Positions 20,705-29,500 of a stretch of DNA of 32,961 nt are shown here, in pieces; position 1 is the stretch's first letter, and every line of letters starts with the position of its first letter. The DNA is from SIAJ01 sp036266155 (GTDB taxonomy: Bacteria > Planctomycetota > Planctomycetia > Gemmatales > Gemmataceae): NCBI GenBank assembly GCA_036266155.1, contig DATANR010000491.1, positions 1 through 32,961 of the forward strand, written 5' to 3'. The notes below the pieces were generated by a model that did no database searches, was not told the DNA's origin, and saw only the letters and a program-made list of their open reading frames with translations. The translations under genes were made by a program, and so were the position numbers.

Positions 20705-22936
20705 TCACTTCGCCGCCCCAAGATGCTTCTGAAAGAACGCCGTCGACCGCGTCATGTAGCGTTCGTAAACCGTCGGATCGGCACCGACCATGTGCGTAAT
20801 GCCCGGCAACGGCAGCACTTCGAAATCGCGGCCCGCCCGGATCAGCGCATCCGTGAGCCGTAGCGTGTGCCGATAATAGACGTTGTCATCCGCGGTCCCG
20901 TGAACGAGCAGCAGCGGTCGCTCGAGTTTTGACGCCAGCGGCAGCAGCGACGATTCGTCGTACTGATTTTTGTTCTCCGGCAATACTCCCATGTAACGTT
21001 CGGTATAGTGCGTGTCGTAATCTTCCCAGTCAGTCACCGGCGCGCCCGCCACGGCCGCCTTGTACACATCTGGCCGCTTGAGGACTGACAGCGCGGCCAT
21101 GTAACCGCCGAACGACCACCCGGTCACGCCGACGCGATCAAGGTCCATCTCCCGGTGCTTCTCGCCCAGCAGTTTGAGGGCCATCACTTGATCCGCAATG
21201 GGCACGGCGCCGAACTTGCCATAGACGGCACGCTCCCAGTCACGTCCGCGGCCAGGCGTGCCGCGATTGTCAATGGAGACAACGACGAAGCCCTGATCGG
21301 CCTGGAATTGCGGCACCAGCCAACCACGCATCGCTTTGGAAACGGTCAGGCTGTGCGGCCCGCCGTACACATCAACGATGACCGGATACTTCTTTTTCGG
21401 GTCGAAATCGCGTGGCCGAACTATGGCGGCATGGAACCCTTCGTTGCCAACCGTTTCAAACTCGACCTTCGGCGTGAACGCCGGCTCGTCGGCCACACTC
21501 GGCAACTCGCCGACCACCTTACTCCGCGTATGCACAAAAGAGCGCGGCATCTTCCCGGGCGAAGTCTTCGTTAGGACGAATACTTCCTTGTTCTCGGAGA
21601 AAACGACAGATTCGTGGCCAACGCCCTCACCGAGCCGAACTCCCTTGTCGGAGCCGGGTCGCCGCGGACGATTGTCCTCGACCTGGAATGAGCGGAGGTA
21701 GGCATACGCTTCCGTCGGATCCTGGGAGGCGATGTAGACGACTTCGCCACGTGCTGCGTCCGCGTGAACGAGCGAAATGAGTCCCTCGTCATAGGGAATC
21801 GCCATGTCGTCGAGCGAGCCATCGGCACGTCGAATTTCGAGGCCAAGACCCTTGCCGTATTCACTCAACCACACGAAATTTGGCGCCCCTGGAATCCAAC
21901 GGGGCGTCTCTTGGCGCAGGTTCACGAAAGCCGGATCGCGCTCCTCAAGCAGCCTCGTCGTCTTGCCCGTTGCCGGATCAACGCGCAACAGAACCGTCTC
22001 TTGTTGCTTGCGATCTTGAACTTGAATCGTGAGCGGCCCGATCTTATCCCAGCGCACGGAGCCGAGATACTCGTAAGCCTTGCGATCCCAGTCGATCCAA
22101 ACCGTATCGCCGCCCGCGATCGGGACGATCCCGAGGCGAACGCTTACGTTCTTTTTGCCCGGCCGCGGATAGTATTGCTGCAACGGCTTCTGATCCGGCT
22201 TGCTTGGGTCAGCGACGTACCACGTTTCGACACCCGCGTGGTCGGCTTCTTCGTAGGCGATGTGCTTGCCGTCGGCAGACCACCAGTAGCCACTGAAACG
22301 CGCCATTTCTTCTTGCGCGACGAACTCGGCGAGGCCGTGCGTTTTCTCCTCGGTTCCACCCTTGGTGACAGCCGTCTCCGTATCCGAGGCAAGATCGTAA
22401 ACGTATACGTCGAAGCCGCGGACATAGGCGATCTTTTTGCCGTCGCGAGACCACTTCGGATCCTGGATGGTGCCGGCCGGAATCTTCAACTCACGCGGCT
22501 TCGATTCGCTACGATCGAAGACGAACAATTTGCCCGACAGCGGCAGCAGCAGGTAGCGGCCGGATTCATCCATCTGATAGTCCGCGAAGCCGCCGGCCGA
22601 GATGCGCATCCGTTCGCGGCGAGCCTTTTCCTCCGGCGTGAGCTTTTCCTCGCCGCCTTTGAGCAACATCTCAGGCGTCAACAACTCGCGCGTTTTCCCG
22701 GTGGCCACGTCAAATTCAAAGAGGCTTCGCTTGGGCGACTTGGCCGGTGACCGGAGGAAAAGCACGTGCTTGCCGTCCGGCGTCGGCTTGGTTGCAACCG
22801 GCCGGCCGAGCGTGAAGCCGCGGGTCTCGGCGAAGAGCCGGAGAAATGAAGAGTCGAGCGGTTTATCCACGGGTGGGTCGGCCCGCAGGGTGGAGGTGAT
22901 CAAGAGAATTGCGAGTAAGGGGATCGTGGGTTTCAT
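20705..22936 (-). CDS. Exported S9 family (DPP4-like) prolyl peptidase
   Basis: This 743-residue enzyme begins with a signal peptide (MKPTIPLLAILLITSTLRAD). An eight-blade-type beta-propeller of about 470 residues follows. The glutamate motif AEFVAQEEM (around 203-211), which in dipeptidyl peptidase IV anchors the substrate's free N-terminus, is present. The C-terminal alpha/beta hydrolase has the catalytic triad S608 (GWSFGGY), D683 (HGTADDN) and H715 (ITHM). It therefore should cleave Xaa-Pro or Xaa-Ala dipeptides from peptide N-termini, outside the cytoplasm. The length is normal for the family. It is divergent from cbiQ, with only 99 nt between starts, most of them occupied by the three-way-junction repeat. 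The ATG has no clear ribosome binding site. Confidence 0.94.
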   Translation of the reverse strand: MKPTIPLLAILLITSTLRADPPVDKPLDSSFLRLFAETRGFTLGRPVATKPTPDGKHVLFLRSPAKSPKRSLFEFDVATGKTRELLTPEMLLKGGEEKLTPEEKARRERMRISAGGFADYQMDESGRYLLLPLSGKLFVFDRSESKPRELKIPAGTIQDPKWSRDGKKIAYVRGFDVYVYDLASDTETAVTKGGTEEKTHGLAEFVAQEEMARFSGYWWSADGKHIAYEEADHAGVETWYVADPSKPDQKPLQQYYPRPGKKNVSVRLGIVPIAGGDTVWIDWDRKAYEYLGSVRWDKIGPLTIQVQDRKQQETVLLRVDPATGKTTRLLEERDPAFVNLRQETPRWIPGAPNFVWLSEYGKGLGLEIRRADGSLDDMAIPYDEGLISLVHADAARGEVVYIASQDPTEAYAYLRSFQVEDNRPRRPGSDKGVRLGEGVGHESVVFSENKEVFVLTKTSPGKMPRSFVHTRSKVVGELPSVADEPAFTPKVEFETVGNEGFHAAIVRPRDFDPKKKYPVIVDVYGGPHSLTVSKAMRGWLVPQFQADQGFVVVSIDNRGTPGRGRDWERAVYGKFGAVPIADQVMALKLLGEKHREMDLDRVGVTGWSFGGYMAALSVLKRPDVYKAAVAGAPVTDWEDYDTHYTERYMGVLPENKNQYDESSLLPLASKLERPLLLVHGTADDNVYYRHTLRLTDALIRAGRDFEVLPLPGITHMVGADPTVYERYMTRSTAFFQKHLGAAK

Positions 22937-22957
22937 GTTGACGAGTGTATGCCGCCA

Positions 22958-23017
22958 ACGTTTAGCGGGCGACCCAAGGGGTCGCCCGGTCGGGCCGTTG
23001 GCCCGACCGCTAAACGT
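22958..23017. repeat. 60-nt three-way-junction inverted-repeat element
   Basis: The element folds completely. The outer stem is ACGTTTAGC (22958-22966) with GCTAAACGT (23009-23017), 9 bp. The inner hairpin 1 is GGGCGACCC / GGGTCGCCC (22967-22975, 22979-22987) with loop AAG. Hairpin 2 is GGTCGGGCC / GGCCCGACC (22988-22996, 23000-23008) with loop GTT. All three stems are 9 bp, perfect, and no base is left unpaired at the junction. It sits between divergent start codons, 21 nt from the S9 peptidase ATG and 18 nt from the cbiQ ATG, so promoters or leaders of both must overlap it. It resembles REP/BIME-like planctomycete intergenic repeats. Confidence 0.85.
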
Positions 23018-23035
23018 CTTGTATCCCTAATTGTA

Positions 23036-23797
23036 ATGTCGTTGAACCCCCAACATCTGGCGCCGCGTGATTCGTTGCTGGCCCGGCGCGATCCGCGCTG
23101 GCGGCTCATCGCATTCACAATCGCGATCGTTGGCGTTGCCCTACTCCGCGATATTTGGCCCGTGGCAATCGCTCTGGCGATCGCGCTATTGCTCGCGTTC
23201 ATCGGCCGCGTGTCGGGCCGGTGGTATCGGGCGCGTATCGGCTTCCTCTTGTTCGCGTTAGTACCGTTCCTGATCGTCGTGCCATTTGTGATTGATCGTG
23301 GCGAACGACTCTGGGAGTGGCGATCGTTGCACGTGACCGATTCCGGACTGCTTCTCGCCGCCACGCTAGCCATGAAGACGATCGCTCTCGTCACGCTGGC
23401 CGTCACGTTGTTTGCGTCGGCGCCCTTGCACGTTAACCTGGCGGCGGCCGGTCGGTTGGGCGTGCCGAAGCTACTGATCCTGCTGACGCTGCTCACGTAT
23501 CGCTATGTCTTCCTTCTGCTCGAAGAGTTCAGCCGCCTGCGGATCGCGCTTCGCGTGCGCGGCTTCCGCAACGCAATGAACGCTCATTCCTACCGGACCA
23601 TCGGCCAGGTCACCGGCACCCTGCTCGTCCGCGGCTCCGACCGGGCCGACCGCGTCGCTCACGCCATGCGCTGCCGCGGCTTTGACGGGTGCTTCCGGAC
23701 GATGGCCACGTTTCGATCGACTTGGCAAGACGCGTTGATGTTCGTTCTTGTTGCCGGCGTCTTTGGCGGGCTCATCGCCTGGGACGTGTGGGGATGA
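23036..23797 (+). CDS. cbiQ: Energy-coupling factor transporter T component (CbiQ family)
   Basis: This 253-residue integral membrane protein has about five hydrophobic segments from residue 20 onward. It carries the two Ala-Arg-Gly coupling motifs of the family, ALRVRGF and AMRCRGF, which in CbiQ/EcfT proteins contact the ATPase subunits. I start at ATG 23036; an upstream start would include the repeat element. Its stop overlaps the start of cbiO by 4 nt (ATGA). ECF transporters import metals (Co, Ni) or vitamins; the substrate is set by an S component (CbiM, NikM, BioY and others) that is not in this window. With the repeat only 18 nt upstream there is no room for a cobalamin riboswitch. 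Confidence 0.9.
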   Translation: MSLNPQHLAPRDSLLARRDPRWRLIAFTIAIVGVALLRDIWPVAIALAIALLLAFIGRVSGRWYRARIGFLLFALVPFLIVVPFVIDRGERLWEWRSLHVTDSGLLLAATLAMKTIALVTLAVTLFASAPLHVNLAAAGRLGVPKLLILLTLLTYRYVFLLLEEFSRLRIALRVRGFRNAMNAHSYRTIGQVTGTLLVRGSDRADRVAHAMRCRGFDGCFRTMATFRSTWQDALMFVLVAGVFGGLIAWDVWG

Positions 23798-24498
23798 TCG
23801 ACGTCCGCGACCTGCAGTTCGCTTATCCCGATGGACGCGTTGCTCTCGATGGGCTGACGCTGCATGCCGAGCCAGGCGAATCGGTCGGCCTTATCGGCCC
23901 GAACGGCGCCGGCAAAACGACGCTGTTTCTCTGCATGTGCGGCGTCTTGCGAGCGCAGAAGGGTTCGATCCGCGTGACCGGTTTCGACCCGGTGGACGCG
24001 GCCCAACGCAAGCAACTACCAGCTCATGTGGGTGTCGTCTTTCAAAACTCGGACGATCAACTATTTAGCAGCACGGTGGGCGAGGATGTGGCATTTGGTC
24101 CGCTGAACCTGGGGCTTCCAACAAGTGAAGTTCGCTCGCGCGTCGCCGAGTCGCTTAACAAGGTGGGCATGACAGGCCAGGACGACCGGGTGCCGTTCCA
24201 TCTTTCCGGCGGCGAGAAGCGACGGGCCGCCATTGCGGGCGTGTTGGCAATGCATGCCGAGGTGCTGCTACTCGATGAGCCGTCGATGTTCCTCGATCCG
24301 CGGGGCCGTCGGGAACTCATCCGGCTCATCAACGATCTACCGGGCACGAAGCTGATCGCGTCCCACGATCTGGCGCTAGTGCGCGACACGTGTTCACGCG
24401 TGGTCTTGCTGGACGCCGGCTGTGTCGTCGCATGCGGCGGGGTCGACTTGCTCCACGACGCAAAGCTGATGGAAACACATGGCCTCGAAGCCGTCTAA
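23794..24498 (+). CDS. cbiO: Energy-coupling factor transporter ATPase (CbiO family)
   Basis: This 234-residue ABC ATPase has Walker A GPNGAGKTT (35-43), Q-loop Q84 in VFQNSDDQL, signature LSGGEKRR (137-144), Walker B LLLDEP (158-163) and the switch H191. The FQNSDDQLF stretch and the signature are typical of ECF-type ATPases (CbiO/EcfA). It powers transport with the CbiQ protein, whose gene overlaps it by 4 nt. The family normally uses one or two such ATPases; only one is coded here, so it may act as a homodimer. Its last 4 nt overlap the RidA gene on the opposite strand. No S component follows. Confidence 0.93.
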   Translation: MIDVRDLQFAYPDGRVALDGLTLHAEPGESVGLIGPNGAGKTTLFLCMCGVLRAQKGSIRVTGFDPVDAAQRKQLPAHVGVVFQNSDDQLFSSTVGEDVAFGPLNLGLPTSEVRSRVAESLNKVGMTGQDDRVPFHLSGGEKRRAAIAGVLAMHAEVLLLDEPSMFLDPRGRRELIRLINDLPGTKLIASHDLALVRDTCSRVVLLDAGCVVACGGVDLLHDAKLMETHGLEAV

Positions 24499-24884
24499 CC
24501 CGGCAGGATCGCGTCGGCCTCGATTTCGACCAGCATGTCCGGGTCGATGAGCTTGCTCACGCCAATCATCGCGGAGGCCGGGCGGATTTCGCCGAACACT
24601 TCGCCATGGGCCCTCCCGACTTTCTCCCAATCGCCGGTGATGTTGGTCAGATACATTCGAGTGCGCACCACATCCTTAAGCGTCGCCCCTGCCTGAGCCA
24701 AAGCGGCCTCGATCGTCTTGATCGTCTGCACCGTTTGCGCGTGCGCATCGCCCTTGCCCGCAAGCCCCGCTGGCGTCGCTGACGTGCAGCCGGACACGAA
24801 GATGAACTGTCCGACCTTTACGGCTCGCGAATAACCGATGATCGGCTCCCACTTGCCGCCGCTGGAGATGTTGTGACGATCCAT
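24495..24884 (-). CDS. Rid family (RidA/YjgF) reactive-imine deaminase-like protein
   Basis: This 129-residue protein has the YjgF/Rid fold. R101 in EIRPASAMIGVSKL and E120 in LVEIEADAI match the conserved active-site Arg and Glu of RidA, which hydrolyses reactive enamine/imine intermediates of amino-acid metabolism. FVSGCTS near 29-35 fits the FVSGQ motif. The length is standard. GAGG lies 7 nt before the ATG. It is the last gene in a minus-strand run after the PmoA-family gene (27 nt gap) and overlaps cbiO tail to tail by 4 nt. It may belong to another Rid subfamily; this cannot be decided here. Confidence 0.9.
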   Translation of the reverse strand: MDRHNISSGGKWEPIIGYSRAVKVGQFIFVSGCTSATPAGLAGKGDAHAQTVQTIKTIEAALAQAGATLKDVVRTRMYLTNITGDWEKVGRAHGEVFGEIRPASAMIGVSKLIDPDMLVEIEADAILPG

Positions 24885-24911
24885 GTTGGTTCCTCGGGCT
24901 CCAAAGTTCTC

Positions 24912-25877
24912 TTATTTCGACGACACAAACACTTTGCTCATCGCCTCGCACTGCTCCGCCGTGACTTCGCCCTCGCCGACCCACAGGCGGTAGTGCACCG
25001 TCAAAGGCTTATCCTTCATCAGGTCGTATTCGAAGTAGGTGCCGACGCGGCCGTAGGTGCGTTCGCTTTGGCGGGCTTCTTTTGGATTGCTGGGGTGGTC
25101 GAGGTAGACGCACGTGAAGCGTTTGCCGCCGATCACGAAGCTCATGGCCGTCCATGGACGATCTTTCGGGCCGTTCTTGCCCTTGGGTTCCCAATTCACT
25201 TCCTTGCCCTTCTCTCCCTTGCCTTCGGGCCGCAGAAAATAGGTCTCGGCCTTGGTTTTCTCGACCTCGGCATTCGCACGGAAGTGGAAGCCGGCGTGCT
25301 GCGGGTCGCCGTCGAGGCGGACCTTGTCCTTCAGAGCCGATAGCTTCGAGGTGAAGTCGATCTGCCAGCCATGGTCCTTCTTGCTCACGGCCAGTGTTCG
25401 CTCTTCAGCGGCGAACGGCTCGCCGTCGGTGCCGCACCAGTTCACCCTAACCGTTTGCGAACCCGAGTCTGGACCGGCCTTGTGGTCGACGAACGCTTCA
25501 TGGCGCTGGCTTTCGCCATTCTTGCAATGCCAAACGTCGGCCGCTTTGCCGTCGACCGTTACCTTGTTGAAGCCGTAGAAAATGCCGCGGTGATGCGGGT
25601 ATTGCCCCTCGGGCCCGTTCGTAAGCCGCACGGTTCCGGTTTCGTCGTACAGGTGGTGGTAGATCTTGGTCGTTGGGTTCGAGATGCCGCCGTCCTTGTT
25701 CTTGGCGTTGATTGCCTTGTCGAACTGCGGGCGCACATACTCGAGCACGGGCTTGCCGTCGTAGGTGAGAATCGGGTGTTCGCCGTCGGCATCCTTCCAG
25801 GCAAAGGTGGGCTTGTCGGCCGCTACGCCGCAAGCGGCGAGCAGGAGCAATGTCAATGTGGAGAGTGTGTGTTTCAT
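24912..25877 (-). CDS. PmoA-family (DUF6807) secreted protein
   Basis: This 321-residue protein has a signal sequence (MKHTLSTLTLLLLAAC...). LAAC at 13-16 could be a lipobox, so it may be a lipoprotein. It matches the planctomycete PmoA-like family (DUF6807): the motif PHHRGIFYGFNKV (about 94-106), the RVNWxG strand and the final GEVTAEQCEAM. Despite the database name this is not the methane monooxygenase subunit; no membrane helices other than the signal are seen. Such proteins resemble sugar-binding beta-sandwiches, and the substrate is unknown. It lies 15 nt after the pterin dehydratase gene and 27 nt before RidA. No strong ribosome binding site is visible. Confidence 0.82.
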   Translation of the reverse strand: MKHTLSTLTLLLLAACGVAADKPTFAWKDADGEHPILTYDGKPVLEYVRPQFDKAINAKNKDGGISNPTTKIYHHLYDETGTVRLTNGPEGQYPHHRGIFYGFNKVTVDGKAADVWHCKNGESQRHEAFVDHKAGPDSGSQTVRVNWCGTDGEPFAAEERTLAVSKKDHGWQIDFTSKLSALKDKVRLDGDPQHAGFHFRANAEVEKTKAETYFLRPEGKGEKGKEVNWEPKGKNGPKDRPWTAMSFVIGGKRFTCVYLDHPSNPKEARQSERTYGRVGTYFEYDLMKDKPLTVHYRLWVGEGEVTAEQCEAMSKVFVSSK

Positions 25878-25892
25878 TGTGAGATTGGAGGG

Positions 25893-26258
25893 TCAGGATT
25901 TACTGAACACGAACTTGGCGGGATTGCCATTACCGAGCACACCGCCGGCCGGACGCCAGAGAACAACTTCATCGATCTTCTTGGCGACTTCAAAATCTTT
26001 GTCGGTGATGCCGCCGGCGGAGTGGGTCTTCAATTTAACCCACAACTTGCCCCAGGTGATCGCAAGGTCCGCATGATGATACGCCGCCTCGCACACATAG
26101 CCGATCGCGTTGACGGCCATCAACGTCTGCGGCCAGCCGTCCGTGTTCAACTTGCGGCGGAGCCAACCTTCTTCGAGATACCAGCCGGCAAGGCCAAGCT
26201 CCGCGATGCGGGCCGTGACCTCGGCGTCGGTGTAGACGCGCTCTTTCGTTTGGGACAT
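25893..26258 (-). CDS. Pterin-4a-carbinolamine dehydratase family protein
   Basis: This 121-residue protein carries the family signature EAAYHHADL at 57-65, with W73, H79 and D86 at about the expected spacing. The usual HHPD reads HHAD here. In animals and pseudomonads the enzyme (PhhB/PCD) recycles tetrahydrobiopterin after phenylalanine hydroxylase. No aromatic hydroxylase lies nearby, so its role may differ; in bacteria some homologues act in molybdopterin or other pterin metabolism. GGAG lies 6 nt before the ATG. It heads a probable operon with the PmoA-family protein and RidA, divergent from the WD40-like kinase at 26557. Confidence 0.87.
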   Translation of the reverse strand: MSQTKERVYTDAEVTARIAELGLAGWYLEEGWLRRKLNTDGWPQTLMAVNAIGYVCEAAYHHADLAITWGKLWVKLKTHSAGGITDKDFEVAKKIDEVVLWRPAGGVLGNGNPAKFVFSKS

Positions 26259-26556
26259 GGGAATCTCCGTTGGTAGAGTCCGTTGTATTCACGATGGGGT
26301 GCATGGTCGCAAATGGTGAGCGGCAACAGCTACCACCTCTACTCTTGAATCGCTGCCGTGCATCGCATTGCATTCCATCACGCCCGCTCTCAATTCTCGT
26401 GCTGCAGTCCGAGTTGGCTGCCGCCGCCTCGTCAACCTCACCGCAATTCATTTCCGGCGCAAATCTCCAATCCGTGTTCTACAGTCGCTACAACCGGAAC
26501 CCTGCGCCGACGTCAAGCGGCAACGGCTGCGCCCACATCCCCCTCGGAGCCTGCCC

Positions 26557-29500
26557 ATGACCGACGGCCCGACTCGGCTTCTCCTTCCGCCGGAAGAACT
26601 TAGGGACGAAGATCGACCGACACGGTCGGTTCTTATCCGACCTCGTGTCGAACGGCCCGCGCCGTTCACGATGACGCTCGGCTCGCGCGTCGGCGACCCG
26701 GTCGTGCCGGGTTACCGAGTGCTTGGCCGGCTGGGCCGCGGCGGCATGGGAGTGGTCTACAAGGCAATTCACCTGGCGCTCAATCGGCCGGTCGCCCTCA
26801 AAATGCTCGGCGGCAACGCCTATGAGCTAGATCCCGAAACCCGAGCACGCTTCCGCAAAGAAGCGGAAGCCCTTGCGAGTTTGCGACATCCGAACATCGT
26901 GCCGGTCTACGAAGTCGGCGAAGTGGATGGGTTGCCCTTCTTCACGATGGAACTGGTCGATGGCGGCGACCTCGCAACACGCATTCGTAATCACCCGCCG
27001 AGCCCGATCGAGGCGGCGCGCATCGCCGCTCAGCTGGCGAGCGGCGTCCAGGCGGCTCACGACGCGGGCATTCTGCATCGCGATCTGAAGCCGAGCAACA
27101 TCTTGATGAGCGCGGAGAGCAGTTCGCGCTCCACAGACTTGAATGCCGCGACCTTAACCGCTGGTCGATCCGCGTTTCCGACGCCGCTGCCCATCGTCGT
27201 CCCCAAGATCGCCGACTTCGGTCTGGCCAAGCGTTTCGGCGCGGCTCGCGGCGCTGATCGAACGATGACGCAAGCAGGCGACATCCTTGGCACGCCGAGC
27301 TACATGGCTCCGGAACAGGCGGAAGGCCACGGGGCCGGCGACATTGGACCGGCGGCCGACATCTACGCGGTCGGCGCGATACTTTACGAGATGCTCGTTG
27401 GTCGGCCGCCCTTCGAAGCAGAGGACGCGGTCCGCACCGTCATCCAGGTCCTTCATGAAGACCCGACGCCGCCGGCTCGGCTCGCGCCCAACGTCCCCCG
27501 CGATCTCGAAACGATCTGCCTGAAGTGCTTGCAAAAGGATCCGCGAAAGCGTTATGCGACGGCCGCCCAGATGGCCGACGATCTCGAACGTTATCTTGTT
27601 GGTCGGCCGATCGTGGCACGGCCGGTTTCGACTGCGGAGCGACTCTGGAAGTGGGCTTGCCGGCACCCGAGCGTGGCCGCGATGATAGGAACGACGGTAG
27701 CTGCGGTGATCGCCGCCCTCGTCGGCACTACGACGATGTGGATGCGTGCGAACGAGCGTGCCGAACGAGAGCTGCTTGCCCACAAATTGGCCGACGAGCG
27801 TGGCCGAGAACTCGAGGAGCAAAAACACGAGACCGACTACCGCCTGGCGCGTGGTTACCTCGAGCGCGGCCTGGCCGCCTGCCAGTCGCGCGATGTGCCG
27901 CGTGGTTTGATCCTAATGGCGAAGGCCCTCGAGATGATCGAGGTCCTGCGGCCACAAGTCGGCAGCGGACCGGCCGAAGAACGGGTCGCGCAACTCGAGC
28001 GCGTCGTTCGCACCAATCTCAACGCCTGGCAATGCCGCTTGCAGATACGGCCGCGGGCGAATTTCCAACACCCGCTGTCGGGTGATGGACACTGGGTGCT
28101 CGACGTCGACCTGAGCCCGGATGGCAAGCGAGCCGTGCTTGGAGCGGAAGACGGGTTCCTGCGGCTCTTTAATGCGGAAACGAACGAAGAAATCGGCGAG
28201 CCGCTGAAGTTCAACGGGCAGGTTTTCGGCACATCGTTTAGTCCGGACAGCAAGCGTTTCGCCGTCGTACGCACCGACCGTGCGATTGGCCGCGACCTTG
28301 TCCAGATCTGGGACGCCAACACGCGCGAACCGATTGGGCCGGAATTGCCGCTCGGCCGCTATGTCATGGAACAACGGTGGTTCGAGTTCCCCAATGCCGG
28401 CTTCGTGGGCGACGACTTGTTGCTTGTTCAACAGGACGCCAATTCGGTCCGCTTCTTCAAACCGGGCACGGATGAAGAAATTGCCCCGGCACTCGTCTCG
28501 GACATTCCGATCACAGTTTGCTTGCCGGTGCCGGGTCAAGAGATCGTCATCACCGGCCACCTCGACGGCAGCCTGCGGCGCTGGGACGTGCGGAGCGGCA
28601 TGCTGACGGCCGGCACCGCGCCGACCGGGGAGTTCGTTTGGACTCTCAGCGGCACGCTCGATGGCAAGCGCATCGTCGCCGGGCACTGGCGCGGCACAGC
28701 GCGGCCCTGGGACGCCGGCACTCTTGCGGCCGCCGGGCCGGCCGTTCGCACGGCAGCCCTGACGGAGGCCGGCGGCGAGGGCAAGTGGCGCGGCTTCCTG
28801 CGCGCCGTCGAGATTCTGCCCGACGGCAACACGATCGTCACCGGCGGCGGATTGATTTCCGCGAACAATGATCTGCGTGGCTTCGTGCAATCGTGGGACG
28901 TCGCCAAGGGTGAACAGATCTATTCGTTCGCCCAGCCGTTGCCTTCCTGGGGCCTTGCGGTGAGCGGCGACGGCAGCCGTATTGTCAGCGTCTCCGAGGA
29001 CTCCACGATCCGCGTGTTCAATTCGTTCGATGGCTCCACACTGGATATCTACAGCCAGCGCGGCAATCCCGGAAAAGTCATTGTTGGGCGCGACGGTCGT
29101 TCCCTGATGGCCGGCGATCTCGGGGCCGGCCCGGCGCCACTGCTCGCTGACCTGGGACCAGCGCCGCAGGCGTACGCCGCGCTTCATCTGACGGTCCACA
29201 CCGGCGGCCTGCAGTACTCGCCCGATGGTTCGCACATCGTTGGGTTTGGCAAGGACGGCCTGATCGAGAGTTTTGATCCCGCGACTGGGAAAGCAACCGG
29301 TCGGACCTTTCAAATGCCGTTGAAAAACCTTTCGGCGCGGCTCTGGACAGACGGCAATGCCATCGCTTATTGGTTACCGCCCGAGCAAAACGCGCACGAG
29401 CAGGAACTTGAGGTTTCTAACCTGCAAGACGGCACACGGCGATTCACGCGCAAGCTGCCGTTGTCAGGTGGATTGATCTTTGTCCCTGAGGGGATAGTTG

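Noticed and set aside
21764..22750. 328-codon open frame antisense to the S9 peptidase
   Set aside because: It is the complement of a complete, motif-supported peptidase gene.
22937..23035. Cobalamin or metal riboswitch before cbiQ
   Set aside because: The gap is 99 nt and is mostly filled by the three-way-junction repeat; no cobalamin riboswitch core was seen.
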